Source: Rehmannia glutinosa
Lineage: Eukaryota; Streptophyta; Magnoliopsida; Lamiales; Orobanchaceae
DNA: 64,000 nucleotides
Direction: 5' to 3'
Assembly (NCBI GenBank): GCA_016081115.2
Contig: CM071926.1
Span: 12,041,971-12,105,970, forward strand
The notes under the pieces are model-generated. The model saw only the letters and a list, made by a program, of their open reading frames with translations, did no database searches and was not told the origin of the DNA. Shown piece by piece: positions 10,735 to 20,595 of this stretch (position 1 is its first letter; each line of letters opens with the position of its first letter). Both the position numbers and the translations under genes were made by a program.

Positions 10735-12367
10735 GTTATAGCCCCTATTACCTACAAAAGAATTTCTTTTAGGTACCCTATAATTTTGGGGTCCATGGGG
10801 GTTAGTCTTGAGACCTTTGGGTCTCCAAACATGTCTAGAGCTATTTCTCAATTTGCAATTATTAGCATAATGTCCAACTTTGCCACAATAAAAACAAGTA
10901 GGAGTATTAGAATTACTAAAGACGTACAAAAAGTCGGACCTTGGGTATTTTTCTTAAAAACACTTTGAAATGGCTTATAACCAAGTCCCAATTTGGAATG
11001 ATCACCTCTTTGTGCATCTAAAATTTTTGTGACTTTGTCCGTGCTTATGTTGAAACGATGCACATCATTTTTCAAACATTCAATATCTTTTGTGAGCAAT
11101 TCCTTTTCAGTTTCAAGAGAGTGAACTCTAGTAAGAGTAAGAGTATGAGCTTAGTCTAGAGATTCATAAGAGGTAAATAATTTTTCTTTTTCAACCTTAA
11201 GCTCCTTATGCTCCTTTTTCAAATTTTTGTATTTGACAATTAAATTTTGAAACTCAATTTGCAATTCATCAAAATCACATTGCAAATCATCAACTATGGA
11301 AGAAGTAGAAGAATTAGAGTGTACCTCATTATTTTCATCGTCTATGGCCATGAGACCATGTTCGGTCTCTCCTTCCTCGTCGGTTGTTTCGAGTAGTTCA
11401 TCCCACGTTTTGACCTCCGCATTTAGAGTCTTCTTTTTCGTGAAAGGCTTCCTTTTCTTTTGCTCCTCTTCATCGAGCTTTGGGCAATCGGGAATGAAGT
11501 GCCCGGGTTTTCCACATTTAAAGCAAGCATTATCTCTTGGTTTTCTTACTTTATTTTTATTCACAAATTTTGCAAATTTTCTAACAAGTGCGACCGTCTC
11601 CTCATCATCATCATCATCATTATCATAGTATGCATTATTAGAAGAAGAAGCAAGACCTTTAGGAATAATTTGCATACCCGATTGATTTATGGATGGCTTG
11701 GAATTTTTCCTCTCCTTGAGATAGACTTCATAGATGAGGAGATTTCCAATAAGCTCGTCAAACTTGAGTGTCTCAAGATTTTGTGCCTCCGTGATTGTCG
11801 TTACTTTTTCGGACCATGAGCCGGGAAGAACATTCAATACCTTAGTCACCTTGTCTTCTTCGGAGATGACTTTACCGAGGGCCACAAGAGGATTGACAAT
11901 ATTGTCAAGCCTTTCCACCATCTTGGAGATGCTTTCACCATCATGCATGTTAAAGTTTTCAAAGTCTTTAACAAGCATGGTCTTTTTAACTTGCTTGACC
12001 TTCTTGGTCCCTTCATAGATTGTCTCCAATTTTTCCCAAACCTCATGTGCCGACCTTATGCCTCTTATGCGATTGTACTCGGTGGCGGTAAGAGAACAAT
12101 GCAAAATATTTAAGGCCTTACCATTTAGAGAGAAAGCATTTTTGTCGTTTTCATCGAACTCCTTGAAAGGTTTAGGAGCCGAGGTGCCATCCTCCGATTT
12201 CTTGGTTGGTTGATCAACTCCTTCAATGACCACATTCCAAATGTCGAACCCGCACTTTGTAGGAAGCACTCCATACGGTCTTTCCAAAATGCGTAGTTGT
12301 TGGCGTCGAATAGTGGTGGCTTGTTGGTGGAGGCGCCGGTGGTGAGATGAGCATCATTTGTAGCCAT
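10735..12367 (-). pseudogene. Copia-B gag with two CCHC knuckles (frameshifted)
   Basis: The start ATG at 12367 opens MATNDAHLTTGASTNKPP. The copia Gag domain (FWKDRMECFLQS, then GFDIWNVVIEG) is interrupted by a one-base deletion near 12255; Copia-C keeps the extra T there. The main frame 12287-11151 then runs through SLNGKALNILHCSLT and SAHEVWEKLETIYEG to CFKCGKPGHFIPDC (CX2CX4HX4C, about 11490-11535). An acid-rich coiled-coil region follows, with a GAT repeat encoding DNDDDDD. After a stop and shift, a second knuckle, CFYCGKVGHYANNC, lies at about 10854-10896. A Gag with a coiled coil between two knuckles also fits the Copia-C gag and the patch in Copia-A. Confidence 0.85.
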
Positions 12368-12410
12368 GGATCTTTCCTCTTTACTCGGAACGAGCTAGCC
12401 AAAGAGTTTG

Positions 12411-12422
12411 GCTTTGATACCA
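12411..12422 (-). promoter_or_regulatory. Primer-binding site of Copia-B
   Basis: On the minus strand TGGTATCAAAGC begins 2 bases after the LTR end, complementary to the 3' end of initiator tRNA-Met with one or two mismatches. The same sequence is used by Copia-C. Confidence 0.85.
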
Positions 12423-12424
12423 CT

Positions 12425-13675
12425 TGTTAGTCCAAGTGGCTACGATAATCTAGAGGGGGTGAATAGATTATCTCGGTTTTTCAGATTTTGCCCTCTTTTT
12501 GAAAAAAACTCAAGCAAAGATGAAATGCTAAGTGCGGAATTTAAACAACACACTTCGATTTATAGAGGTTCAACCCACCTAGGGCCTAATCCTCTACCAC
12601 CCCAGTATATCCGGGATGGATTTCAAAAAGAAAAAAGATTTTATTAATTTACCAAAAATTAATACAACACTTTGAGGATTACCACAACCCTCTTACACCA
12701 CCTTGAGGATTACCACAACCCACTTACAACACATTTTAAGATTACCACAACCTTCAAACACCTATCACCTAGATCACCCAGTGTATTCTTACCACAAGAA
12801 TACTCACAAGGATGTCTTGTGTTGAATGATGACCAAAATCAAGATTACAACTCAATAATGATTGATACAATATAAGTACAAGTGTAATCAAGAATTGAAA
12901 GCCTAGACCTCAAATTTGTGCAAGTGAAAGTCTAAGGCTAATACAACAAGATATATGAAAGTGTTTGCTTGATTGCTCTTTGCTTGTGTGGAGTGTTGTA
13001 TCTTGTTGCTTGAATGAAGCCTCTATTTATAGGAGAGGTCTTGGCTTTGATTTCCGGACATAGGCTCCTCCTTGGGGAGTGATTTGCTTGCAAAAGAAAC
13101 CATTTAAAATCATCAATATAGTCATTAGAAATCAATCCCACAAAATAGGGAAAAGTTGTCCGAAAATGCAACGGATAGTTTCTTTGATAAAACAGGGTGC
13201 GACCATCAAATACACGCAGAGATAAGATTGAAATTGAATTTCGCAATTTTTACACAGGGGGACCTGGTCGGAGGGGGTGCGGCCGGTGCCTTGATGTTGA
13301 CCGATTGGGGTTGATAAAAATACGAAACAGAGAAGATCGAACCAAAAGAGGACTTCCAGTCTTGGTTGCCCAGTCGACCGGTCGCCTCACCGGCCGACCA
13401 CCTGGTCGACCGGTCCGCCTCCCTCAATTTTTCTACGTCCCTTTTCTCGCTTTCAAAACTCAACTCAGTGCGGGTTGCCCTATAGGCGACCTATGAGCTG
13501 AAACAAATGTGTTGTCCAATTTTTATCGAAAATAAACTTCAAAAATACTCCGAAAAATAGTAAAAATATTTTAAATCGATCGAAAGTATTTAGACAACAT
13601 TTAGGGACATTGTTTTAGTTTAAAAACACATTTGAACAAAATCATCAAAATCATGATAAAAACATTTATCTAACA
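12425..13675 (-). repeat. Copia-B 5' LTR (right copy)
   Basis: A 1251-bp LTR nearly identical to the left copy, with TATAAATA on the minus strand at 13024-13031 and the hairpin array at 12642-12803. The primer-binding site follows directly on the minus strand. The GC-rich U3 block lies at about 13255-13490. Confidence 0.93.
12642..12803 (-). repeat. Array of GTGGT-loop hairpins in the Copia-B 5' LTR
   Basis: Five hairpins read on the sense (minus) strand at 12783-12803 (8 bp), 12734-12758, 12705-12723, 12674-12692 (7 bp with one G-U) and 12642-12664 (9 bp, loop TTGGT). The loop is GTGGT in the first four, and several linkers contain GGTGTTG. 12734-12758 and 12705-12723 have mismatches; the left LTR copy of the former (5578-5602) is a 10-bp stem with a single G-U pair. 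The array lies in the transcribed leader between TATA box and primer site. Confidence 0.8.
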
Positions 13676-13680
13676 TGTGG
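13676..13680 (+). repeat. Target-site duplication of Copia-B, right copy (TGTGG)
   Basis: Pairs with 5290-5294. Reading resumes in the Copia-A RT frame immediately after it. Confidence 0.9.
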
Positions 13681-14508
13681 TTGAGATCATTTTTGGTTCC
13701 ACAAATAAAGAGTTGTGTGACAAGTTCTCAAAACTCATGCAAGGAAAATTTGAGATGAGCAGGGAGAGCTGACTTTCTTCCTAGGACCTCAAGTCAAACA
13801 GTTGAAAGATGGGACCTTCATAAGCCAAACAAAATATACCAGAGATTTAATGAAGAAATTTGGTATGAAAGAGAAGTCTTCTGAAAATTCCAATGAATAC
13901 TTGATCCAAGATGGACATGGATACAGATGGCAAAGTTGTTGATCAAACCAGATATAGAGCCCTAATTGGATCTTTGCTCTATTTAACAGCTAGCAGGCCA
14001 GACATCACCTTTGTAGTAGGTGTATGTGCAAGATTTCAATCTGCACCAAAGGAGCCACATGATCGCAACTAAGAGAATACATCTACTACAAAGTACTTCA
14101 AGTACATGTCAAATGCTCGAAAATAGATTAGTTTCTTGGTTCAACAAGAAACAAAATTCAATAGCCACATCCACAGCTGAAGCAGAACACATCGCCGTGG
14201 GCAGCTGTTGTGCCCAAGTCTTATGGATGAGACAACAGCTGAGAGATTATGAGATTGAAGAAAAGAGATTCCAATTATGTGTGATAACACTAGTGCTTTA
14301 TGCAATCACTCAAAATCCAGTGTTGCATTCAAGAACAAAACACATTGATGTCAGATATCATTTTATAAGAGATCATGTTGAAAAGAAAGACATCACCTTG
14401 GAATACATCTCAACTGATAAGCAGTTAGCTGATATATTCACAAAGCCTTTATGTGAATCAAGATTAGAAGAGCTCAAGAATGAGTTAGGGTTAATTGAGC
14501 TGAGTTGA
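13681..14508 (+). pseudogene. Copia-A reverse transcriptase C-terminus and RNase H (broken)
   Basis: This continues the RT interrupted at 5294. The first bases resume the YVDD block, but the two catalytic aspartates are not both recoverable across the junction. YRALIGSLLYLTASRPDI at about 13950-14005 is the conserved copia block before RNase H. The RNase H domain is readable at 14020-14508 with LVSWFNKKQNS, TSTAEAEHIAV and the closing block TKHIDVRYHFIRDHV then ADIFTKPL. At least two frame changes (near 14060 and 14290) and stops break it. RNase H removes template RNA during cDNA synthesis. Confidence 0.85.
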
Positions 14509-15066
14509 TACTCAGAACACTCAATTAGCAGAGATAGAAGATGAGAAAGTGGAAGTAAAACAAGTTTCACATTTCAGCCAAGTGAAACAGTCTTATCGGG
14601 AAGTCACCAGACGAGTTAGGACAAACAAGTTACTTCATGAGAAGAGAGAAATAGAGTTGAGTCACTTTGGATATAAGTTGAATCATTTATGAGCTAAGTG
14701 ACAAAAACACAGTCGTTTAATTGAGCAAAATTTTTTTTAAGGATGACGTCGGTAATAATGACAAATACAAATCCAGCGAAAAGCCGCACAAAGAAACCAT
14801 ATGATTGGATATAAATGCTGCTGCATTTAATGCGGGGAATTAAATACGGTTTTGAAGCTCTAATCTTAGCTGTTGATCTCGATCAAAAATTTCAAAATCC
14901 GAAATATGTCCTTTCACGTTCCTTATATACGAAACTTTGTCTTTCTCTCTCCTCACGCGAACTATTCATTCTCCAGCAAGAAGAAGTATTCTCTCTGAAA
15001 CCTTGTGTGAACCCTAGTTCTTTCAAGCAAGTTTTCTCATGTTTTAATCGGTAAAAACTTCTGAAA
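14509..15066 (+). other. Spacer between RNase H and the extra ORF of Copia-A
   Basis: About 560 bp without a convincing coding frame. It separates pol from the env-position ORF and may hold the leader or subgenomic promoter of that ORF, but no specific signal was recognised. Confidence 0.4.
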
Positions 15067-16825
15067 ATGGCTCCAAAACATGATTTCATGAAGCTCTCAA
15101 AGCAAATCCATACTGGCACTTCTGTGGATTTTGACGGGATGATCAAACAGGGCGTAGATGATGCCCTGGTCAAGAACATAGCTGAAAAGTTAGAGAAGTC
15201 TGGCCTGAAGGACTTTCTGACGATGGTGTTCACTCATACGTACCTTGAAGAGGTCGCTATGTTCTATGTGAACGCTAAGGTGCAGGACGATGAAATCAAG
15301 TCTTCAGTCCACAATAAGGTCATCGAACTCAATGGCAAAGACCTTGCTGAGCACCGTTTGTTGCCCGCGGAAGGTTTGAAGAACATCTCTGAGCAGGATG
15401 TCGACTTAGCTGCGGCTTGGAAAGAAGTTGTCAAGCCCGAGTGTGTTGCGAAAGTGGTCTATACAACAAAGAAAGATTCCTTGAAGGACGACTATCACAA
15501 GCTGATGGATGTCGTCTCAAAGTGCGTTGACATGAAATTTGGAAGGTTTAATCAGCTGTCTAAAACTAAGCTGATCGTGATGGCTGCGATCATGCAAGAT
15601 AAGCAAGTAAACTGGGCTGAGTTTGTTTACAACAGACTCTGCCAAAATGTGTTGAACAAGACCTACAAGGAGGATGGGCCCTTTGGATGGTCATTAGGTT
15701 ATGGCCTGGTCATTGGCCATCTAATGTAAGTGAAGGGTATTGCTCTCCGCCATGGCAAACCCTTCCATGTAAACAAGAAGATGTTCAGGGCAAACCTCTT
15801 TGTTGCCCAGAGGAAAGCCCATGCTAGAAAGGCGGATACCAGTGAGGGGGAACCAGTTGATCCCGAAGACACAACTGAGACCCCTCCATCCAAGAAGAAA
15901 ATTGTGGTATCCAAGCACCTTTTTTGTACCCACAAACAAAACAAAGAAAGCCTGCGCTCCCGTATCCAAGTCAAAGCTCCTGCCCATGCAACTAAGTCAC
16001 CTGCCCGTGCATCCAAGACTCCTGCCCCAACAACCGAGATAGAGGAAGAACCCCATATTATCTCCCCTATCGTGAAGAAAAAGCGCACTGCCAAAGCAAG
16101 GAAGGCAGCTGCGAAAGCCATTACATTTGAGGAACCTCAAAAATGTTGAACCAGAGGTTCCCCTGCTCCCATCTAAAAGAAGACGGCTGACAAAGAAGTA
16201 TGCAGCCGAAAAGACAGCTGAATCCGACACTCAGCCGGAGAAAGAAACTGAGACTACTGATGATCAAGAAGAGCAGTCTCCGGAAGTTGTTGATGTATTG
16301 GAGAAGTCTGCTGATGATGATCATCAGAGATCCGCCAAAGACCCAACTATGAGGAAAACAGCTGAGGAAAGTGAAGCAGCAGAGACAACTGAGCCCGAAA
16401 TTGAAAAAGTTGTCTCACCTCCTCGGACAGACGTTGCTGAGTCTGAGGAGGAGCAAGGTCTCTTAGCTCCCATTCAGGAAATTGGAGATGAAGGTGATGA
16501 TGATGATGATTTGATAATGTACTCCCCGGTTTACCCTGATATTCAAAGGCGTTTGAGAGAATGGAGGGCATGGAAGCTGGATCACTCAAGGATGCAGTTC
16601 ACTCGCCCTGAAATTTATTGAGGAAGAAGAAGAGCTTCTTAGATTCCTTGGTGTTAATGATGTTAGATCCGCACTAAATGAAGCAAACTGTCTGGACATC
16701 CTCCATATTCTTAAGGAAGATGAGAAGGAGAAAACGGCGAGGAAGCAAGAACCTTGGAGAAATCCAAGATCTGTCAGCATACTGGGACTTATGAGCATAT
16801 ACATGAGTCTACTGACAGTGATGAA
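15067..16825 (+). pseudogene. Copia-A extra (env-position) ORF, N-terminal part
   Basis: The ATG at 15067 starts a 220-residue frame, MAPKHDFMKLSKQIHTG. Its blocks EVAMFYVNAKV, ELNGKDLAEHRLLPAEG and LIVMAAIMQDKQVNWAEFVYNRL resemble the plant-specific domain found in extra ORFs of Sireviruses and in Lamiales proteins annotated as putative plant transposon protein. A stop at 15727 is followed by a shifted frame (15730-16149) that is basic and low-complexity, then 16127-16621, which is acidic and rich in E, T and D. The ORF continues to 16825 and is cut there by Copia-C; it resumes at 24632. No clear signal peptide or membrane segment is visible in this part. Its function is unknown; the env label is positional only. 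Confidence 0.6.
16821..16825 (+). repeat. Target-site duplication of Copia-C, left copy (ATGAA)
   Basis: Matches 24627-24631. Confidence 0.9.
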
Positions 16826-17136
16826 TGTTTGATACATGTTTTTATCTTAATTTTGATGATTTTATTTTATCACCAAAACAATGTTTTTAAAGGTTGTCCA
16901 AATACTCCTAAATGATTAAAATGATTTAGGAGTATTTTCTCAAAGTTTATTTTCGTCTAAATTGGACAACGCTTTTAATGATTTTACGTTATTGGGTTTT
17001 CATTCTCAAACGATGTTTCTAAATGTTGTCTAATACTTACGATCGGTTTAAAATGTTTTTACTAAATTTTCGAGTATTTCTTGAGTTTTATTTTCGACAA
17101 AAATTGGACAATATTTACGTCTCGTGGTCGGCCGCC

Positions 17137-17154
17137 GTTGCCCTATAGGGCAAC
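17137..17154 (+). repeat. 18-bp perfect palindrome in Copia-C U3
   Basis: GTTGCCCTATAGGGCAAC equals its own reverse complement. The Copia-B LTRs hold the related GGTTGCCCTATAGGGCGACC at about 6308-6327 and a shortened form at 13471-13490. Conserved LTR palindromes are described for Sireviruses, probably as transcription-factor or chromatin signals. Confidence 0.75.
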
Positions 17155-17582
17155 CCGTACCAAGATGTTTCTAGAAACAAAAATGAGACGGAAGAAAAAA
17201 CGAAAGCAGTCGGCCGTCGCTTCGGGCGTCGACCGTCCGGTCGACCGTCGCCTTGTGGTCGACCGTACTCGCTTGTTAAGGTTTGAAATGTACTCTTCAA
17301 TCCTTGATTTTGCAAATGAGGGGACCGGTCAAGGTATAGGTCGACGGTCGAAGACCCCTTGACCGTCGCCTGTGTTATTTTTTCTTTGTGTATTTTTTCC
17401 AACGTCTATTTACGTATGCGACCGGCGCCTGTATTGACAAAGAAAAATATGACCGTTTGACAAAGAGACACATTTTCTTAAATTGTGGGATTGATTTCTA
17501 ACAGCTATATTCTTGATTTTAATTGTATTTTTCTGTAGATTTTCAATCCCCAAGAGGAGCCTATGCTTGATCAATCATCTCC

Positions 17583-17590
17583 TATAAATA
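17583..17590 (+). promoter_or_regulatory. TATA box of the Copia-C 5' LTR
   Basis: TATAAATA in the context CTCCTATAAATAGAGG, conserved in all four LTRs of Copia-B and Copia-C. Transcription would begin about 30 bases downstream, so the hairpin array and the primer site lie in the RNA leader. Confidence 0.8.
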
Positions 17591-17826
17591 GAGGAAGTTT
17601 TGGAGCAACCAACACAACATTTGAGATACAATACAACAAGATACACTTCAAGCAAACACTTGGTCTTTCATATTTATTATTCTTGTTGTAAATTGCCTAG
17701 CTTATCACTTTCACATCTTTGAGGTCTAGGCTATTCTTGATTACACTTTGCACTCTATTGTATTATCAATTATCGAGTTGTAATCTTGAATTTGTGGTCG
17801 CATTCAAACACAAGATATCCTTGTGA

Positions 17827-18080
17827 GTGTTCTTGTGGTAAGAACACACTTGGGTGAACTAGGTGTTAGGTGTAAGAAGATTGTGGTAATCTTCTTGTTG
17901 AGGTGTTGAAGAGTGTGGTGCTCTTGAGGGTGAAGATTGTGGTAATCTTCACAAGGTGCCGTTGGAGATTGTGGTAATCTTCAAGTGAGATTGTGGTAAT
18001 CTCAAAGATGGTGTTGAAGAAGAGTGTGGAGCTCTTCAAGGTGTTGTAAGTTGAATTTGTATTAATTGTGGTAATTAATA
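17827..18080 (+). repeat. Array of eight GTGGT-loop hairpins in the Copia-C 5' LTR
   Basis: Hairpins (stem/loop/stem) at 17827-17847 (8 bp), 17874-17896 (9 bp), 17909-17925 (6 bp with one G-U), 17930-17952 (9 bp), 17962-17984 (9 bp, one G-U), 17986-18004 (7 bp), 18019-18037 (7 bp, loop GTGGA, one G-U) and 18060-18080 (8 bp). Seven have the identical loop GTGGT. Stem sequences differ (for example GTGTTCTT, GTGAAGATT, TATTAATT), yet the opposite arm always complements. Linkers repeat GGTGTTG. This is not simple tandem duplication, which would keep stems identical. Confidence 0.85.
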
Positions 18081-18242
18081 AAATTCTTTTTCTTTTCGAA
18101 ATCCATCCCGGATATACTGGGGTGGTAGAGGATTAGGCCCTAGGTGGGTTGAACCTCTTTAAATCGACGTGTGTTGTTTACATTCCGCACCTTCATTATT
18201 TTGTTTGAGCATTCGGTTTAAAAAGAGGGCGAAATCGAAAAG

Positions 18243-19757
18243 ATGGAGATAATCTATTCACCCTCCCCTCTAGATTATCGTAGCCGCTTGGATTTACAAG
18301 TGGTATCAAAGCCAAACTCTTTGGCAAGCTCGTTTCACATCGCGAGTGAAGAGAAACGATCGTCGGCTACGGACGAAGCTCAACTTTACGGCACTTCCAC
18401 CACCAAGCCACCTCGGTTTAATTCCAAAAATTTTATAGTTTGGAAAGAAAGAATGGAATGCTATTTACAAAGTTGCGGGTTCGATATTTGGAACACCGTC
18501 ATCAATGGAGAATTCACTCCGAAGAAGAATACACCACACACCTCTAAAGGCTTCAAAGAGCTCAATGATGAAGAGAAGAGAATCATCTCCTTAAATGGTA
18601 AAGCTCTTAATATCTTACATTGTTCACTTACCACTTTGGAATTTGATCATGTTGTAGGTATTCGATCGGCACATGAAGTATGGCAAAATTAGAAGCCATC
18701 TATGGAGTATTTGCAAATGAAAGAAGTCAAACAAAAGCATCTACTTCTCAAGATCATACAAGCTCAAATCTAAGGAATAAGCCTCCTACAACTTCCAATT
18801 ATGAAGAAGTTGAATATTGTTTTATGGGCATCAATGAAGAAAATGAGGTATGTCTTAAGCCCTCTACTTCTTATGATATTGTCATTCAAAATGATTATAG
18901 TGATTTACAAAATGATTATGATGAACTTCAAAATGAATTCCAAAGCTTACTTGTTAAATACAAAAATTTGAAAAAGGAATTCAATATTTTGAAAAATGAT
19001 AAGGATAGTTTGTTTACTTCCTATGAATCACTATCATGTGCTCACACCACTCTTGACAAGGTTAGAAACCTTGAGAAAGAAAATAGTACTCTTGTTGAGG
19101 ATATAAATTGCTTGAAAAATGATTTATCTAAATCCAACTTGAGTGCCGATAGAATGACCAATATTATTGATTGTTGTGATAATTCAAACTAGAACTTGAT
19201 CATAAGCCTAAGGGTGTCAATCACATGAAAAAGAATCAAGTCTCTAAGCACGTTGGTCATTATGCTCCTAGAATTATTACATGCTTTTATTGCGGTAAAA
19301 AGGGTCATACGGTAAATACTTGTCGGGCTAGAAATAGCTCTAATTATTGTTGGAGACCTAAAAGTCTCAAAGCTAATCCTAAAGGACCCAAACACATGAG
19401 GTACCACAAAACAATGTCATATTAGGTACCCGCGAAATAATGATCGAAGAAAATTTATACCGCTACGAAGACATCAAATGACCGTTTCATTTGATCAAAG
19501 AAGGAGAAACTATTTTCGACAAAGCCAATTTCAAGAAGAGGATATAATCAAAAATGGGAAGAACACAATCCTTGAAATGGCAAAGACATCATCAACAAGA
19601 TGATTTTCAAAGAAGAAGAGACCATCAACAATTGGAAGGTAACCAACCTAGGAAATGGAGTAACCAAAGAAGTCATCATCAACAAAGTGACTTCTCAAGG
19701 GGAAGATATCATCAAGAATGGGAAAGGCACAACCCATGGAAATGGCGTAATTGGTAA
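18243..19757 (+). pseudogene. Copia-C gag, internally deleted, one CCHC knuckle and a basic repeat tail
   Basis: An in-frame ATG lies at 18243 in the LTR end. The position of the Copia-B start codon (MATND) is TCG here, so the start is uncertain. FIVWKERMECYLQSCGFDIWN and SLNGKALNILHCSLT give the copia Gag domain to about 18690, where a stop and shift occur. The middle of Gag and the first knuckle seen in Copia-B are absent. 18680-19192 encodes the coiled coil (QNDYDELQNEFQSLLVKYKNLKKE) and 19225-19425 the knuckle CFYCGKKGHTVNTC. The frame 19554-19757 ends in a Q/H/R/W-rich tail built of about 117-bp DNA repeats with RKW and WKWRNW motifs. Confidence 0.75.
18301..18312 (+). promoter_or_regulatory. 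Primer-binding site of Copia-C
   Basis: TGGTATCAAAGC, identical to that of Copia-B, 2 bases after the LTR end. Confidence 0.85.
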
Positions 19758-20595
19758 CCCGTATCTCCCTATTCAAATATGCATTTTATTTTGTTATGCA
19801 TGCTTTTATTTGTGTCTTAATTGCAAAATGATTTTTCAAGTATTTATTTTTAGGTCTCTTATATATTTATGAGTTTCAATATTTTTAAAAGAGACCTTGC
19901 ATGTTTTCATTAGACTTATGTGGCTTATTATCTCTTATGAAATCTTATAGCATAAGCTCTTTCTTATCTCATATTATTTGCCTACACTTGAATCTTCTAT
20001 GTTATCTAAGAATTGTGTAGGATACATATTTCATACTCATTGGCTATTACGTCATCAATTTTCTTAAACCATCGAGGTATGTCTACTCGTATCTTTCCTT
20101 AAAACTCGATTTTATGCTTATGCACATATCTTTCAAGATATTTCATTTTGACCCCTTAAGTGCCCTAATTGATCTTGCAAATATTTTCTCTTAAAAGGCA
20201 CTACGTGTTTAGTCTCGTTTTTATCGTTTATATGTTTTCCAAAACCCATATTTGTTGGATTTAGTCCAAACTTATATTTTTGCAAAGTTTTAAAACTTTT
20301 GGGGTGAAAAATCGAATTTTGGAACACTGTGGGAGAAAGAAAAATCACCTGGGACGGTCATAGCGGGCGACGGCCGCCGCACCTCGACCTCGGCCGCACC
20401 CCACCTCGACCGGTCGCCCATGTTAATTTTTGCACTTTAAAACACTCTGTCTTCAGTTCGTGAAACAGACTCAAAAATCCCCCAAAACCCTTGTTCAGCG
20501 ATTTTTCCCTTTTTTTTCTTCAAAATCTTCATTTCTTCATCATTTTTCACGATTCTTGTTGCTAATCTTCTCTTTTTCACAAGAATCTTACATAT
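19758..20595 (+). other. Copia-C spacer between gag and the second ORF, pol missing
   Basis: 838 bp with no protease, integrase, RT or RNase H motif in any frame. A GC-rich GGTCGACC-type block near 20355-20420 resembles the palindromic U3 zone of the LTRs. The region corresponds in position to all of pol in Copia-B. Confidence 0.65.

Larger units (their letters stand above)
5295..13675 (-). mobile_element. Copia-B: full-length Sirevirus-type Ty1/copia element nested in Copia-A
   Basis: The element is bounded by TGTTAG at 5295 and CTAACA at 13675 and flanked by the 5-bp target duplication TGTGG (5290-5294 and 13676-13680). Two LTRs (5295-6515 and 12425-13675), a primer site next to the right LTR and a polypurine tract next to the left LTR show that it reads on the minus strand. 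Gag, protease, integrase, RT and RNase H follow in copia order from 12367 to about 7956, all with frameshifts. The long 3' non-coding zone with four polypurine tracts and the GC-rich palindromic LTR segment are hallmarks of Sireviruses. Confidence 0.93.
16826..18298 (+). repeat. Copia-C 5' LTR
   Basis: 1473 bp. U3 carries a GC-rich palindromic zone with an 18-bp perfect palindrome at 17137-17154 and GGTCGACC-type repeats to about 17365. A TATAAATA box lies at 17583-17590 and the hairpin array at 17827-18080. The following 18110-18160 stretch is the reverse complement of a conserved part of the Copia-B LTR, which proves common descent. Confidence 0.93.

Noticed and set aside
11296..11819. Open plus-strand frames of 110-119 codons rich in serine and isoleucine
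   Set aside because: They are antisense shadows of the Copia-B gag, produced by its acidic codons and GAT repeat.
15699..16121. A 140-codon minus-strand frame
   Set aside because: Antisense to the Copia-A extra ORF; no family resemblance.
17827..18080. Regularly spaced repeats resembling a CRISPR-like array
   Set aside because: The genome is a plant nuclear genome; the constant part is a 5-base loop and the variable parts are self-complementary, which is unlike repeats and spacers.
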